Part shown: one piece after another, positions 18,461 to 26,770 of the stretch | How positions within the stretch are numbered: the stretch's first letter is position 1 | Layout: each line of letters begins with the position of its first letter | Source of the DNA: Rhodoplanes serenus | GTDB taxonomy: Bacteria > Pseudomonadota > Alphaproteobacteria > Rhizobiales > Xanthobacteraceae | NCBI GenBank assembly: GCA_945897515.1 | Contig: CAMDFO010000037.1 | Location: 1-42,206, forward strand | DNA: 42,206 nucleotides | Direction: 5' to 3' | Translations under genes and position numbers: made by a program | Notes under the pieces: model-generated | What the model was told of the DNA's origin: nothing | Database searches by the model: none | The model's input: the letters and a program-made list of their open reading frames with translations, nothing else

Positions 18461-18895
18461 TTACGCCGCCCCCACCCGCCGCCAGCGGATGCGGCGATAT
18501 GCGCCCTCACGGTCCGGCACCGACGACAGCGTCAGATCGGCGCCCACGAGTTGCGCTCTCCGCACCACGGCCTGGCCGATCAGGTTGGGATTGAGCGCGA
18601 TCTCGACGTGATGCAGCAGCGTGTCGGCGTCCTTGAACGCGTAGCGCCCGGCATAGCAGACGATGCCCAAGGCCGCCTCGGCCCGCTCCGTCGGCGTCAT
18701 GGCGTCGAGATTGGTGTTCGGCCGCGTATCCGCCATCCGCGGCCGCTCCACCGGCGTGCTCACCACCGACATGTAGCCGTCGGCCGAATACATGATCTGC
18801 GAGTTGCGCGGCTCGTCCTCGACCATCGTGCCGTCGGCGCGCACGGTGTCGGCGCCGAGCTGCCGGTAGACCCCAACGAGTTCGTCCTTCGTCAT
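18461..18895 (-). CDS. Lipocalin-like domain protein
   Basis: A 144-residue protein matching the lipocalin-like (Lipocalin_5) type: MTKDELVGVYRQLGADTVRADG, SQIMYSADGYMSVVST, GRYAFKDADTLLHHVEIALNPNLIGQAVVRRAQLVGADLTLSS. It has no signal peptide, so it is a small cytoplasmic beta-barrel that may bind a hydrophobic ligand. ATG at 18895 has AGGA about eight bases upstream. It lies on the opposite strand between two duplicated monooxygenase genes, and a shared metabolic context is plausible but unproven. Confidence 0.8.
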   Translation of the reverse strand: MTKDELVGVYRQLGADTVRADGTMVEDEPRNSQIMYSADGYMSVVSTPVERPRMADTRPNTNLDAMTPTERAEAALGIVCYAGRYAFKDADTLLHHVEIALNPNLIGQAVVRRAQLVGADLTLSSVPDREGAYRRIRWRRVGAA

Positions 18896-18958
18896 GATGC
18901 GTTTCCTTTCAGTCCCAGGTCTTTATAATCCAACCAAACGCGACCTCGGGGAATCGAA

Positions 18959-20068
18959 ATGCGACTTGGGATGTTCATGATGCCGGTGCATCCGCCCGGC
19001 CGTCCGCTGCACGAGACGCTCGCCGAGAACACCACCAAGTCGATCCTGGCCGACCGGCTCGGCTACGACGAGCTCTGGATGGGCGAGCATTTCTCCGCCA
19101 CCACCGAGCCATTCCCCTCGCCGCTGATGTTCCTCGCCGGCCTGGTGTCCCAGACCAAGAACATCACGCTCGGTACCGCCGTCATCAATCTGCCCCTCCA
19201 CCATCCGGCGATCGTCGCGGCCGAGGCCGCGCAGTTCGACCACATGAGCGGCGGCCGCTTCATGTTCGGCGTCGGCTCCGGCGGGCTCGCGCCGGACTTC
19301 GAGCTATTCGACGGCTTCGACGGCGCGGTGCGGCAGCGCAAGTTCCTGGAATCGATAGACCTGATCCTGAAAATCTGGGCGCAGGACCCGCCCTACGATC
19401 TGCAAGGCGAGTTCTGGAAAATCCAGATCAAGAAAACCATCGTGCCCGAACTCGGCTTCGGCGGCATGCCGAAGCCGTTCCAGCAGCCGCATCCGCCGGT
19501 CCATGTCTCGATCGGCAGCCCGGATTCCCCGACCGCGCGGATCGCGGCGCAACGCGGCTGGGGCATCATCTCCGGTCCGACCGCAGCAGCCTGGTCGGTG
19601 GCGTCGCAGTGGACGGCCTACAGCGACGCCTGCCGCGCCGCCGGAAAACCGGCCAACGGCGACAATTGGCGTATCTCCCGCAACGTCGTGGTGTCGCCGA
19701 GCGACGCCGAAGCCGAGGATCGCGTGTACGGCGAGCGCACGGCGAACCGGCACTACTTCAGCTACATGCGCAACGCGCTGTTCCTCGCCAAGCGGCTTTC
19801 CATGATCAAGCCCGACCCCAAGATGACCGACGAGGAATGCACCCCGGACGCCATCATGAACGAATGCGTCATCCACGGCTCGCCCCGCACCGTGGTCGAC
19901 AAGCTGGTCGCATACCGCGAGCGCGTCGGTCCGTTCGGCACGCTGCTACAGATCGGCGTCGACTGGAGCGGCCCGAACGAGGCCTGGGAGCGCGAAGGCA
20001 TGCGGCTGCTGGTGCATGACGTGATGCCGAAATTCCGTCAGCACGTCACGGCGCAGGCGGCGGAGTAG
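18959..20068 (+). CDS. LLM-class flavin-dependent oxidoreductase (copy 2)
   Basis: A paralogue of the gene at 17215, with the same 369-residue length, the same opening MRLGMFMMPVHPP and the same closing QHVTAQAAE. Shared blocks include YDELWMGEHFSATTEP, LGTAVINLPLHHPAIVAAEAAQFDHMSGGRFMFGVGSGG and NECVIHGSPRTVVDKLVAYRERVGPFGTLLQIGVDWSG. Differences cluster around the substrate-pocket side (DGFDGAVRQRKFLES instead of KNPDHDARNRMVVEA, and the 160-200 region), suggesting divergence in substrate after duplication. The start is fixed by alignment with copy 1. Confidence 0.9.
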   Translation: MRLGMFMMPVHPPGRPLHETLAENTTKSILADRLGYDELWMGEHFSATTEPFPSPLMFLAGLVSQTKNITLGTAVINLPLHHPAIVAAEAAQFDHMSGGRFMFGVGSGGLAPDFELFDGFDGAVRQRKFLESIDLILKIWAQDPPYDLQGEFWKIQIKKTIVPELGFGGMPKPFQQPHPPVHVSIGSPDSPTARIAAQRGWGIISGPTAAAWSVASQWTAYSDACRAAGKPANGDNWRISRNVVVSPSDAEAEDRVYGERTANRHYFSYMRNALFLAKRLSMIKPDPKMTDEECTPDAIMNECVIHGSPRTVVDKLVAYRERVGPFGTLLQIGVDWSGPNEAWEREGMRLLVHDVMPKFRQHVTAQAAE

Positions 20069-20227
20069 CCGCCGCCGCTTGGTTAGCCGGACGTATTGCG
20101 CCCAGCGGCAACTTTGAATCGATTTGCTAACCACGTTTCCGGTTGCGATCGCTCGCGACAGCGATTGGCCATGATCTCCGTATTACAGTTCGCCATTGCG
20201 TATTGCTGATGCTTTCAAGTGATCGGA

Positions 20228-21331
20228 ATGAAACCGGTTTTCCTCGACACCATCCTCGATCCGAAAAACAACAACTTCGCGCTGGCGCGTTTGCTGGCCG
20301 CGATGGGCGTTCTGGTTTCGCATGCCCTGCTGCTGCAATCCGGCGACGCGAGCCGGGAAATCCTGGCGGGCCAGACCTTCTACAATCTCGGCGAGCACGC
20401 CGTGAACGTGTTCTTCGTTCTGTCGGGCATCATGGTGTCCGCCAGCCTGGCGCGCTCGCCGTCGCTGACCGACTTCGCCGTGGCGCGGGTGCTGCGGATT
20501 TTCCCGGCGCTCATCGCCTGCACGTTCGTCATTGCCTTCGTAATCGGTCCGCTGGTTACGGTGCTGCCGATCGACGCCTATGTGAGCAAATCGCTGCTCC
20601 GCTATCTGCTGCAGACCGTGTCCGTGACATCCGGCGCGGCCGACCTGCCCGGCGTCTTCGTCAACAATCCTTTTCCTTCGGTCATCGACGCGCCGATCTG
20701 GACCCTGAAGTACGAAATCGCCTGCTATGTGCTGCTGGCGATGCTTCACCACGGACGGTGCCTCGAATCGACGGCACGCTTCACGGCGCTGATCGCAGTG
20801 ACGTGGATCGCCGGCATGATTCTCCTCGTTGCCGATTTCACCTTTACGCCGGCTCCGCTCGATCACCTCGCGCGTTTCTGGCTGTGCTTCTCGTTCGGCA
20901 TGGTGCTGTACCGGCTTCGGGCGCGAATCCCTCTGTCGATTGTTTTGGTGGCTGCTTTCGGACTCGCATGGTGGCTGGCCCGCGGCAGCGCGCTGGAGCG
21001 CATCGTCAGCCTGCTGGCAACCGGCTATGCGGCGATCTGGTTTGCGTCGCTGCCAATGGGCCCTTTGCGCACGCTGACCAATAGGATGGACCTGTCCTAC
21101 GGCATCTATATTTTCGGCTGGCCGATCACGCAGACGCTGATCTGGCTGTCGCCTGGGCTGCCGATCCTTCCGCTTGAGGCGGAAGCAATCGTCATCACGG
21201 TCGCCGTCGCCACGCTCTCCTGGATTGCGATCGAGAAGCCTGCGTTGGCCCGCCGCGGCAGGATTGCCGAGGTATTACGCTCCTGGCGCGATTGGACTGC
21301 TTGGGCGTCATCGTCGCGCAGACCGGGTTAG
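20228..21331 (+). CDS. Membrane acyltransferase, OafA/YrhL family (Acyl_transf_3)
   Basis: A 367-residue polytopic protein with about ten hydrophobic segments. It shows NNFALARLLAAMGVLVSHALLL (candidate catalytic His), VNVFFVLSGIMVSASLARSPSLTDFAVARVLRIFPALI and LSYGIYIFGWPITQTLI, typical of enzymes that O-acetylate or O-acylate surface polysaccharides or lipids. The acceptor is unknown, and no polysaccharide genes are adjacent. An ATG at 20228 and a GTG at 20219 are both possible and neither has a clear ribosome site. It ends one base before the convergent mazF. Confidence 0.88.
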   Translation: MKPVFLDTILDPKNNNFALARLLAAMGVLVSHALLLQSGDASREILAGQTFYNLGEHAVNVFFVLSGIMVSASLARSPSLTDFAVARVLRIFPALIACTFVIAFVIGPLVTVLPIDAYVSKSLLRYLLQTVSVTSGAADLPGVFVNNPFPSVIDAPIWTLKYEIACYVLLAMLHHGRCLESTARFTALIAVTWIAGMILLVADFTFTPAPLDHLARFWLCFSFGMVLYRLRARIPLSIVLVAAFGLAWWLARGSALERIVSLLATGYAAIWFASLPMGPLRTLTNRMDLSYGIYIFGWPITQTLIWLSPGLPILPLEAEAIVITVAVATLSWIAIEKPALARRGRIAEVLRSWRDWTAWASSSRRPG

Positions 21332-21649
21332 CTACTCGGAAAAAATCCACCGCAGCATCGCCAGCGCACGGTTGAGCGTGTCGTCACTGACACGACCCAT
21401 TTTGTTCCGCAACCGCGACTTGTCGACCGTCCGCACTTGATCGAGCAGGATGAAGCCGCTGGTGCCCTTGATGGAAATTGTTGGCCGGAAGGACGCTGCT
21501 CGCCCTTTACTGGTGAGCGGAGCGACAATGACGGTACGAAGTCCTCCGACCATGACGTCCGGAGAGACGATCAGACACGGTCGGGTTTTTTGAATCTCGC
21601 TTCCCAGCGTTGGATCGAGCGCAACCCACCATACTTCGCCGCGCTTCAT
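21332..21649 (-). CDS. mazF: MazF/PemK-type mRNA interferase toxin
   Basis: A 105-residue endoribonuclease toxin of the PemK/MazF fold: MKRGEVWWVALDPTLGSEIQKTRPCLIVSPD, VIVAPLTS, GFILLDQVRTVDKSRL and LNRALAMLRWIF are all family features, including the conserved Arg of KTRP. The ATG at 21649 overlaps the antitoxin stop by one base (TGATG), the usual coupling of antitoxin and toxin. It would cleave RNA when the antitoxin is degraded. The gene ends directly against the convergent acyltransferase. Confidence 0.92.
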   Translation of the reverse strand: MKRGEVWWVALDPTLGSEIQKTRPCLIVSPDVMVGGLRTVIVAPLTSKGRAASFRPTISIKGTSGFILLDQVRTVDKSRLRNKMGRVSDDTLNRALAMLRWIFSE

Positions 21650-21903
21650 CACCAAGCCTGCTTTTTGTCATCCTCGTTGCCGAATTCAGGCCAAGCCAAA
21701 CCGTCTTCGCCTGCCTCGCGAAGCGCTTTGCATTCCTGGGCCCAGGCAGAGCGAGGATCTTGTCCGATCGGAGCAATGACAATCTTGCCGTCCTCGACCT
21801 TCAGATCGACTTGGTCATTTGCTTTCACTCCAATTTCGACGAGCAACGGCTTCGGAATAATGACGCCGTGCGAATTTCCCATTTTTCGGATTGGAGTTTT
21901 CAT
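21649..21903 (-). CDS. mazE: MazE/AbrB-type antitoxin
   Basis: An 84-residue antitoxin with an N-terminal swapped-hairpin AbrB domain (MKTPIRKMGNSHGVIIPKPLLVEIGV, then DQVDLKVEDGKIVIAP) that binds DNA, and an acidic C-terminal tail (AWPEFGNEDDKKQAW) likely to wrap the toxin. ATG at 21903 has AAGGTG about four bases upstream; the open frame extends further but without support. It is first in the mazEF operon. An inverted repeat just upstream is the probable operator. Confidence 0.9.
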   Translation of the reverse strand: MKTPIRKMGNSHGVIIPKPLLVEIGVKANDQVDLKVEDGKIVIAPIGQDPRSAWAQECKALREAGEDGLAWPEFGNEDDKKQAW

Positions 21904-21920
21904 CGGGCACCTTGGGTGTA

Positions 21921-21955
21921 ATAACAATGTTATACCAAATCGAGCCGTGCATCAA
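21921..21955 (-). promoter_or_regulatory. Putative mazEF promoter and operator
   Basis: Upstream of mazE the perfect inverted repeat ATAAC-AAT-GTTAT lies at 21921-21933. On the minus strand TATAAC (21934-21929) can serve as a -10 box, with TTGATG (21955-21950) upstream at a short 15-base spacing. The overlap of the repeat with the -10 fits autorepression by the MazE-MazF complex. The region is clearly more AT-rich than its surroundings. Confidence 0.45.
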
Positions 21956-21971
21956 CTCTCAAGCATCGCTC

Positions 21972-22535
21972 TCACCCCCGCCGCACCCGCACATACAGCG
22001 CGCCCTCGCCGCCGTGTCCGATGCCGGCCGTCTCAAAACCCACGACAAGCTCCCGAAACTCGGGCAGCCGCAACCACATCGGCACCTGGCGCTTGAGCAC
22101 GCCGCGCTCGCCATAACCGTCGCCGCCGATCGCGCCCTTGCCGGTGATCACCAGGACGATTTTCGCGCCGCGCGCTTGCGCGCTGTGCAGGAAGCGCAGC
22201 AGCACGTCATGGGCCTCCGCCTGGGTCAGCCCATGCAGGTCGAGACGGCCGTCGATCGCATCGGTGTTGCGGGACAGCCGCCGCTTGGTGCGCCGACCGA
22301 GCGGGGCAGGCTCCGGCTGCGATGGCGCCTGCGGCGGAGGCGTGTAGGACGGAACGGCTGCCACCTTGGCCTTGCGCCTGGGCGGCGGCGCAGGCGCAGC
22401 CGGTGCGGCGGCGACCGGCTCATCGTCGACAGGTCTGGAGGCCCGGAGCGGCGCGATCGACTTCGTGACCATCGTCCACAGCACACGCTCTTCTTCGCTG
22501 AGCTTGCGCCGCTGCGGGCGGTCACCGGGGCTCAT
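21972..22535 (-). CDS. Smr domain endonuclease-like protein
   Basis: A 187-residue protein. A basic N-terminal segment (GDRPQRRKLSEEERVLWTMVTKSIAPLR) and a Pro/Ala-rich linker precede a Smr (MutS2 C-terminal) domain: GRLDLHGLTQAEAHDVLLRFL, VLVITGKGAIGG and LKRQVPMWLRLPEFRELVVGFETAGIGHGGEGALYVRVRR. Smr domains nick DNA or cleave RNA; the LDLHG and TGKG motifs are intact. It overlaps the upstream mltA by ATGA at 22532-22535, and the order timA-mltA-smr is conserved in relatives. Confidence 0.9.
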   Translation of the reverse strand: MSPGDRPQRRKLSEEERVLWTMVTKSIAPLRASRPVDDEPVAAAPAAPAPPPRRKAKVAAVPSYTPPPQAPSQPEPAPLGRRTKRRLSRNTDAIDGRLDLHGLTQAEAHDVLLRFLHSAQARGAKIVLVITGKGAIGGDGYGERGVLKRQVPMWLRLPEFRELVVGFETAGIGHGGEGALYVRVRRG

Positions 22536-23932
22536 GGCGTTGGCTTGGCCGCCTTCGGCTGCGGTGTTTTCTTTGACGTTTTCTTGGATGTCTTCTCTGA
22601 CACGTTCTTGGGGTCGACAGCTTTGCCCGCTTTGGGATCGGCCTTTTTCTCGACCGCGGCGATAACCGGCCGCACCTTGGGCAGCGGCATATCCGCGCCG
22701 GCGGCCACCGGATCGATCTCGTTCGGAAACAGCATGACGAATTTCGCGGGATTCTTCATGCGGCCCGAGATCACGCCGGCATTGTCGCCGGCGCCGAAAT
22801 AGAGGTCTGCGCGCGCCGGACCGATGATCGCACCGCCGGTGTCCTGCGCTATCATCAGGCGGCGGAACGGCGTGGTGGACGTGTCGTCCGCGATCGGCAG
22901 ATTGCCGGAGATGAAGAACGGCGTGCCGTAGACGTGCAGCTTGCGATCGACCGCAATGGAGCGCCACGGCGTGAGCGAGATGCCCTGCGCGCCGATCGCC
23001 TCCTCGTTGTCCGCAAGTCCGGTCTCGCGGAAGAACACGAAGGACTTGTTCAGCCGGCGGAGCTCCTTGCCTTCATCCGGATTGGCCGTCATCCATTGCC
23101 GGATGCGGTCCATCGACATTTCCTCGCGCGGCACGATCTTGCGCTCGATCAGGAATTTGCCGACCGCGATGTACGGATGACCGTTGTGCGCGTCGTAGTT
23201 CAGTCGCAGCATCTTGCCGTCGGCGAGCCGGACGCGCACCGAGCCCTGGATGTGGCTGAAGAATTCGTCCACCGGATCTTTCAGGTAGCAGATCTCAAGC
23301 CGCTTGCCGGTAAGCACGCCCTCCTCGATCGCCGCGCGGTCGTGGTACGGCACCAGCTTGCGGCCGGTTTTCTTCTTGCCCTTGCCATGGCCGAAGCTCG
23401 CGGCCTTGAGCATGCGGCCGCCCTTGAGCAGATTCGCCGGCTTGCGATAGAGCGGTACGTCGTAGCCGTTGCCGGCGACGCGCGCGCCCTCGACCACCGG
23501 CTCGTAATAGCCGGTCACGAATCCGTCGGTCTCGCCGAGCGGCGCGATGCGGACCGGCCGGAAGCTGCTCTCGAAGAACGCGCGGGCTTCGCCAGAATTC
23601 TTCGGCTTGGCCGCGACCGCCCGGCGGCATGCCTCATACAACGCGCCATAAACCGGCCGCGCCGCGCGCATCGCGGGCGTGCCCTTCAAGATCGGCGTGC
23701 AGCTTTTCATGAAGGTGGCGAACGCCGCGGCATGATCGTCGTCGGCCCAGCCCTCGATCTCGCTCCAGGCGAGCGGTTCGAGTTGCGTGTTGGGAATGAT
23801 CATCGGGCCGTGGCCCGGCTCACCGGCGCTCGCGGCGGCGAACGATCCAAGAAACATCGCGAGAAATATCAGAAGCGCGGCGCCCGCGGCACGTCCAGCC
23901 CGACGATGAAACCGCTGTCCGCCCGATGTCAT
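22532..23932 (-). CDS. mltA: Membrane-bound lytic murein transglycosylase A (MltA)
   Basis: Periplasmic enzyme that cleaves the glycan strands of peptidoglycan to 1,6-anhydro ends. The 466 residues start with a signal sequence (GAALLIFLAMFLGSFAAASAG). The MltA double-psi barrel region follows: GFVTGYYEPVVEG, PYHDRAAIEEG, SVRVRLADGKMLRLNYDAHNGHPYIAVGKFL, and the 3D domain with the catalytic Asp in AQDTGGAIIGPARADLYFGAG. The C-terminal 45 residues are Lys-rich low complexity (KKTSKKTPQPKAAKP), an extra tail that may bind anionic polymers. ATGA overlaps join it to genes on both sides. Confidence 0.93.
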   Translation of the reverse strand: MTSGGQRFHRRAGRAAGAALLIFLAMFLGSFAAASAGEPGHGPMIIPNTQLEPLAWSEIEGWADDDHAAAFATFMKSCTPILKGTPAMRAARPVYGALYEACRRAVAAKPKNSGEARAFFESSFRPVRIAPLGETDGFVTGYYEPVVEGARVAGNGYDVPLYRKPANLLKGGRMLKAASFGHGKGKKKTGRKLVPYHDRAAIEEGVLTGKRLEICYLKDPVDEFFSHIQGSVRVRLADGKMLRLNYDAHNGHPYIAVGKFLIERKIVPREEMSMDRIRQWMTANPDEGKELRRLNKSFVFFRETGLADNEEAIGAQGISLTPWRSIAVDRKLHVYGTPFFISGNLPIADDTSTTPFRRLMIAQDTGGAIIGPARADLYFGAGDNAGVISGRMKNPAKFVMLFPNEIDPVAAGADMPLPKVRPVIAAVEKKADPKAGKAVDPKNVSEKTSKKTSKKTPQPKAAKPTP

Positions 23933-24645
23933 TGCCCGGCTTCGGTCGCCACCAGTTTCCAGTTCGGATCGCGCGAAGAGCTGTCGCGCGCGAACGTCCA
24001 GACGTCGGTGATGTCGGTCATCTTGTCGGCGCTGCCGTCGATGACATTGCCCGCACGGTCGCGGGTCGCCGAAATCAGCTTCGATACGAAGCGGACCGTG
24101 ACCTGGACGCTCTTGCCACGCAATTCCGCGCCGATGAGATCGACAGAATCGATCGACACGAATCGCGTCTCGGCGGACTCGCCGCGTTGCACGCGTCCAT
24201 CGATCGCGGTTTCGAAGCCTTCATAGACCTCACGCCCGAGCAGTTCCTTCAACTGGCGTTTGTCGCCGGCAGCGAACGCGGTGACGATCATCTCGTAGGC
24301 CTGACGCGCGCCGACCAGGAAATGATTGGGCTCGAAACTCGGATCCGCGCGCGAGATTGCGTCGAGTCCGGTGGCAACGGCGGAGCCGGGCTCGGCGATG
24401 CCTTTCCAGCGATCGGCCGGCTCTTCCGGTTCGGCGGAGCGCGGCGCGGCATCGGGAGCCGGGCGGCCCGGCAGCGCCACGACCTTGTCGTTGGCGGGCG
24501 TGCGAACGGCGTCGCGCGCCGAATAGGGATCGTAAGGCGGGCGCTCCCGGCCGGTGCGCTGGCCGAGTACGCTACGCAGGCGCAGGAAAATGAAAACTGC
24601 CAGCGCCAGGAAGATGATGGTGTAAATGTCGAACACGTTTCGCAT
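23929..24645 (-). CDS. Tim44/TimA domain protein
   Basis: A 238-residue inner-membrane-anchored protein. One N-terminal transmembrane segment (FDIYTIIFLALAVFIFLRL) is followed by a disordered Pro/Ala-rich linker and a C-terminal Tim44-like domain (VGARQAYEMIVTAFAAGDKRQLKELLGREVYEGFETAI, then VDLIGAELRGKSVQVTVRFVSKLIS and DVWTFARD). The alphaproteobacterial homologue TimA is related to mitochondrial Tim44; its bacterial role is not settled. It heads the timA-mltA-smr operon, overlapping mltA by ATGA, and is divergent from fxsA. Confidence 0.9.
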   Translation of the reverse strand: MRNVFDIYTIIFLALAVFIFLRLRSVLGQRTGRERPPYDPYSARDAVRTPANDKVVALPGRPAPDAAPRSAEPEEPADRWKGIAEPGSAVATGLDAISRADPSFEPNHFLVGARQAYEMIVTAFAAGDKRQLKELLGREVYEGFETAIDGRVQRGESAETRFVSIDSVDLIGAELRGKSVQVTVRFVSKLISATRDRAGNVIDGSADKMTDITDVWTFARDSSSRDPNWKLVATEAGQ

Positions 24646-24836
24646 GCTCCCGGGGCGGCCGAGGTGGACGGGACAAGCTTCCGCGGGCGATCCGCGGCAC
24701 GGGAGGCCAGTTCCGCCGCTATAATGTAGGCACGCGACTTGGGCTATCCAGAGGCGCGTCGGTCGACCGGCCTCAAATAGACCTTAGACGATCCCCGTCC
24801 CCACGCCAACATGGGTGACGGTAGGAAATCACGACC

Positions 24837-25301
24837 ATGGTAAAGTGGATCATCGGCGCCATCCTGCTCCTGCCGGTCGCGGAAATCGGCGTATTCATCC
24901 TGTTGGCCGCCCTGATCGGCCTCGGCTGGGCCTTTGCCCTGTTGCTGGCCACCACTCTTGCCGGTTTTTGGGTGCTTCGCCGAGCGGGGCGTAGCCGGCT
25001 CGCCCGCTTCCGGGTGGCGGTCGGCGATCGCGACGTCACCGGCATCGAGGCGAATACCGGCGGTTTCCTCACCGTGCTGGGCGGCCTGCTCCTCCTGCTA
25101 CCGGGCTTTATCACCGATATCATCGGAGCCCTGTTGCTGATCCGGCCGGTGCGGCGCTGGTGCGGCACGCGGTTTCGCCGGGCCGTGCACGGCGGCGAGA
25201 GCCGTCGCCGCGACGAGGTGATCGACCTTGCGCCCGGCGAATGGACCCAGGTCCGCGACCGGGAGCTGGACCGCAAGCGCGACCAAGACCCTCGCAAGTG
25301 A
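24837..25301 (+). CDS. fxsA: FxsA family membrane protein
   Basis: A 154-residue inner-membrane protein with the FxsA pattern: WIIGAILLLPVAEIGVFILLAALIGLGWAFALLLATTLAGFWVLRRAG, then GGFLTVLGGLLLLLPGFITDIIGALLLIRPVRRW. In Escherichia coli FxsA suppresses F-factor exclusion of phage T7; its normal role is unknown. The charged C-terminal tail is cytoplasmic. It is divergent from the Tim44-domain gene and precedes secB, a conserved arrangement. Confidence 0.9.
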   Translation: MVKWIIGAILLLPVAEIGVFILLAALIGLGWAFALLLATTLAGFWVLRRAGRSRLARFRVAVGDRDVTGIEANTGGFLTVLGGLLLLLPGFITDIIGALLLIRPVRRWCGTRFRRAVHGGESRRRDEVIDLAPGEWTQVRDRELDRKRDQDPRK

Positions 25302-25405
25302 AGGAGGCCGGCGTTCTTGTTCCCCCGCCAGCGCCGTGTTAGCCAACCCGCCGATTGCCGCGCCTTTGAGAGCTGCACCCTAGAATCAGTCCGGAGATAG
25401 AGTTC

Positions 25406-25900
25406 ATGTCGATGCCGACCAACGGCGGCCTGCCCGGCGCACCGCCGCCCCAGCAGGGGCCGCAGCTCATGGTGCTCGGCCAGTTCATCAAGGATTTCTC
25501 GTTCGAGAACCCCAACGCGCCGCGCTCGCTCAATCCGCAGCAGCAGCCGCAGATCAACGTCTCGATCAACGTCAACGCCAATCCGCTGGCCGAGAGCGAC
25601 ATCGAGGTCTCGATCAAGCTGGACGGCAAGGCCGAAATCCCCGGCATGGTGCTGTTCAGCTTCGAGCTGGACTACGCCGGCATCTTCCGCATCCAGGGCG
25701 TGCCGGCGGAGAGCATGAACCCGATGGTCATGATCGAATGCCCGCGTCTGCTGTTCCCGTTCGCGCGCGAGATCATCGCCACCGCGGTGCGCAACGGCGG
25801 TTTTCCGCCGCTGCTGCTCGATCCGATCGATTTCGTCGCGCTGTATCAGCAGCGGCTGGCGCAGATGACGCCCGGCGAGCCGCCGGTGGCACAGGCCTAG
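25406..25900 (+). CDS. secB: Protein-export chaperone SecB
   Basis: Tetrameric cytosolic chaperone that keeps preproteins unfolded and hands them to SecA. The 164 residues contain [26 protein letters not shown], the core [21 protein letters not shown] and the highly conserved [32 protein letters not shown]. The Pro/Gly/Gln-rich first ~20 residues and the hydrophobic tail are usual for alphaproteobacteria. It is convergent with dnaQ, with a stem-loop between. Confidence 0.96.
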   Translation: MSMPTNGGLPGAPPPQQGPQLMVLGQFIKDFSFENPNAPRSLNPQQQPQINVSINVNANPLAESDIEVSIKLDGKAEIPGMVLFSFELDYAGIFRIQGVPAESMNPMVMIECPRLLFPFAREIIATAVRNGGFPPLLLDPIDFVALYQQRLAQMTPGEPPVAQA

Positions 25901-25912
25901 TCATGCCAAGCT

Positions 25913-25948
25913 TGTAGCCCGGACAGGCGAAGCGCTGTTCGAGCTACA
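25913..25948. terminator. Stem-loop between convergent secB and dnaQ, possible bidirectional terminator
   Basis: Outer arms TGTAGC and GCTACA and inner arms GGACAG and CTGTTC (with a G-T pair) enclose a short loop. ATTTT follows on the plus strand, a weak T-run for the secB transcript. The sequence resembles the dispersed TAGCCCGGA...TCCGGGCTA palindromes of these genomes and may be a degenerate copy. Confidence 0.5.
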
Positions 25949-25953
25949 GGATT

Positions 25954-26652
25954 TTATGCGCTGCGATAGTTCAACCACAGTGCGCTGTCGCCGAGCGTGG
26001 CGATGAACGCTTGGTGCGCGGCGAGTTCCTCCGCGCTGACGCGGGGCGGCAGCGGCTGGGGCCGAAGCAGGATCGTGCCGCCCATGCCGCGCGCCACGGT
26101 CCCGGCGCTCGCCGCCTCGGCCAGGCCGAAGCTCGCCTGACGGGCGCCGATCAATTCGAGATAGACCTCGGCCAGCAGCTCGGCGTCGAGCAGCGCGCCG
26201 TGCTTGGTCCGGCGTGAATTGTCGATCTTGTAGCGCACGCACAGATCGTCGAGCTTGTTCGAGCCGCCCGGATGCTTGCGCCGCGCCAGCATGAGCGTGT
26301 CGATCAGCCGGTCGCGGTTAACCTGCTCGCGGTTGGCGCGCTTGAGCTCGGCGTTGAGGAAGCCGAGATCGAACATCGCGTTGTGTGCGATCAGCGACGC
26401 ATCGTTGCCGATGAACGTCACCAGGTCTTCGACCACCTCGGCGAACTTCGGCTTGTCCTTGAGGAACTCGATGCTGAGCCCATGAACCCGGAACGCGCCT
26501 TCCGGCATGTCGCGTTCCGGATTGATGTAGCGATGGAACACGTTGCCGGTCGGAAACCGATTCACCAGCTCGATGCAGCCGATCTCGACCAGCCGATCGC
26601 CGGTGACAGGATCGAGGCCGGTGGTCTCGGTGTCGAATACGATCTCGCGCAT
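25954..26652 (-). CDS. dnaQ: DNA polymerase III epsilon subunit (DnaQ), 3'-5' exonuclease
   Basis: Proofreading exonuclease of the replicase. The 232 residues contain the DEDDh motifs: ExoI FDTETTGLDP (residues 5-14), ExoII HNAMFDLGFLN, and ExoIII HGALLDAELLAEVYLEL, followed by a short C-terminal polymerase-binding tail. A gene near the proposed origin in the conserved order secB-dnaQ-coaE. The start ATG is at 26652, with a palindromic repeat immediately upstream. Confidence 0.96.
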   Translation of the reverse strand: MREIVFDTETTGLDPVTGDRLVEIGCIELVNRFPTGNVFHRYINPERDMPEGAFRVHGLSIEFLKDKPKFAEVVEDLVTFIGNDASLIAHNAMFDLGFLNAELKRANREQVNRDRLIDTLMLARRKHPGGSNKLDDLCVRYKIDNSRRTKHGALLDAELLAEVYLELIGARQASFGLAEAASAGTVARGMGGTILLRPQPLPPRVSAEELAAHQAFIATLGDSALWLNYRSA

Positions 26653-26661
26653 CTTTATCTT

Positions 26662-26754
26662 CTGTCATTGCCGGGCTTGACCCGGCAATCCATCATCCTC
26701 GGAAATCCACGCTGTTCTTTTGATGGACCCGCGGGTCAAGCCCGCGGGTGACAG
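26662..26754. repeat. Palindromic intergenic repeat between coaE and dnaQ
   Basis: Begins CTGTCATTGCCGGGCTTGAC and ends with GGTCAAGCCCGCGGGTGACAG, so the arms are complementary around a loop of about 40 bases. Same family as the repeats near 7.8 and 37.2 kb. It separates dnaQ from upstream coaE on the same strand, so the dnaQ promoter must lie within it or very close to it. Confidence 0.8.
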
Positions 26755-26770
26755 CGCTCTCAGGACCGAA

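Noticed and set aside
15547..18510. A 987-codon minus-strand open frame opposite hslU and the first LLM gene
   Set aside because: Same reason: low-complexity antisense shadow, with all conserved motifs on the plus strand.
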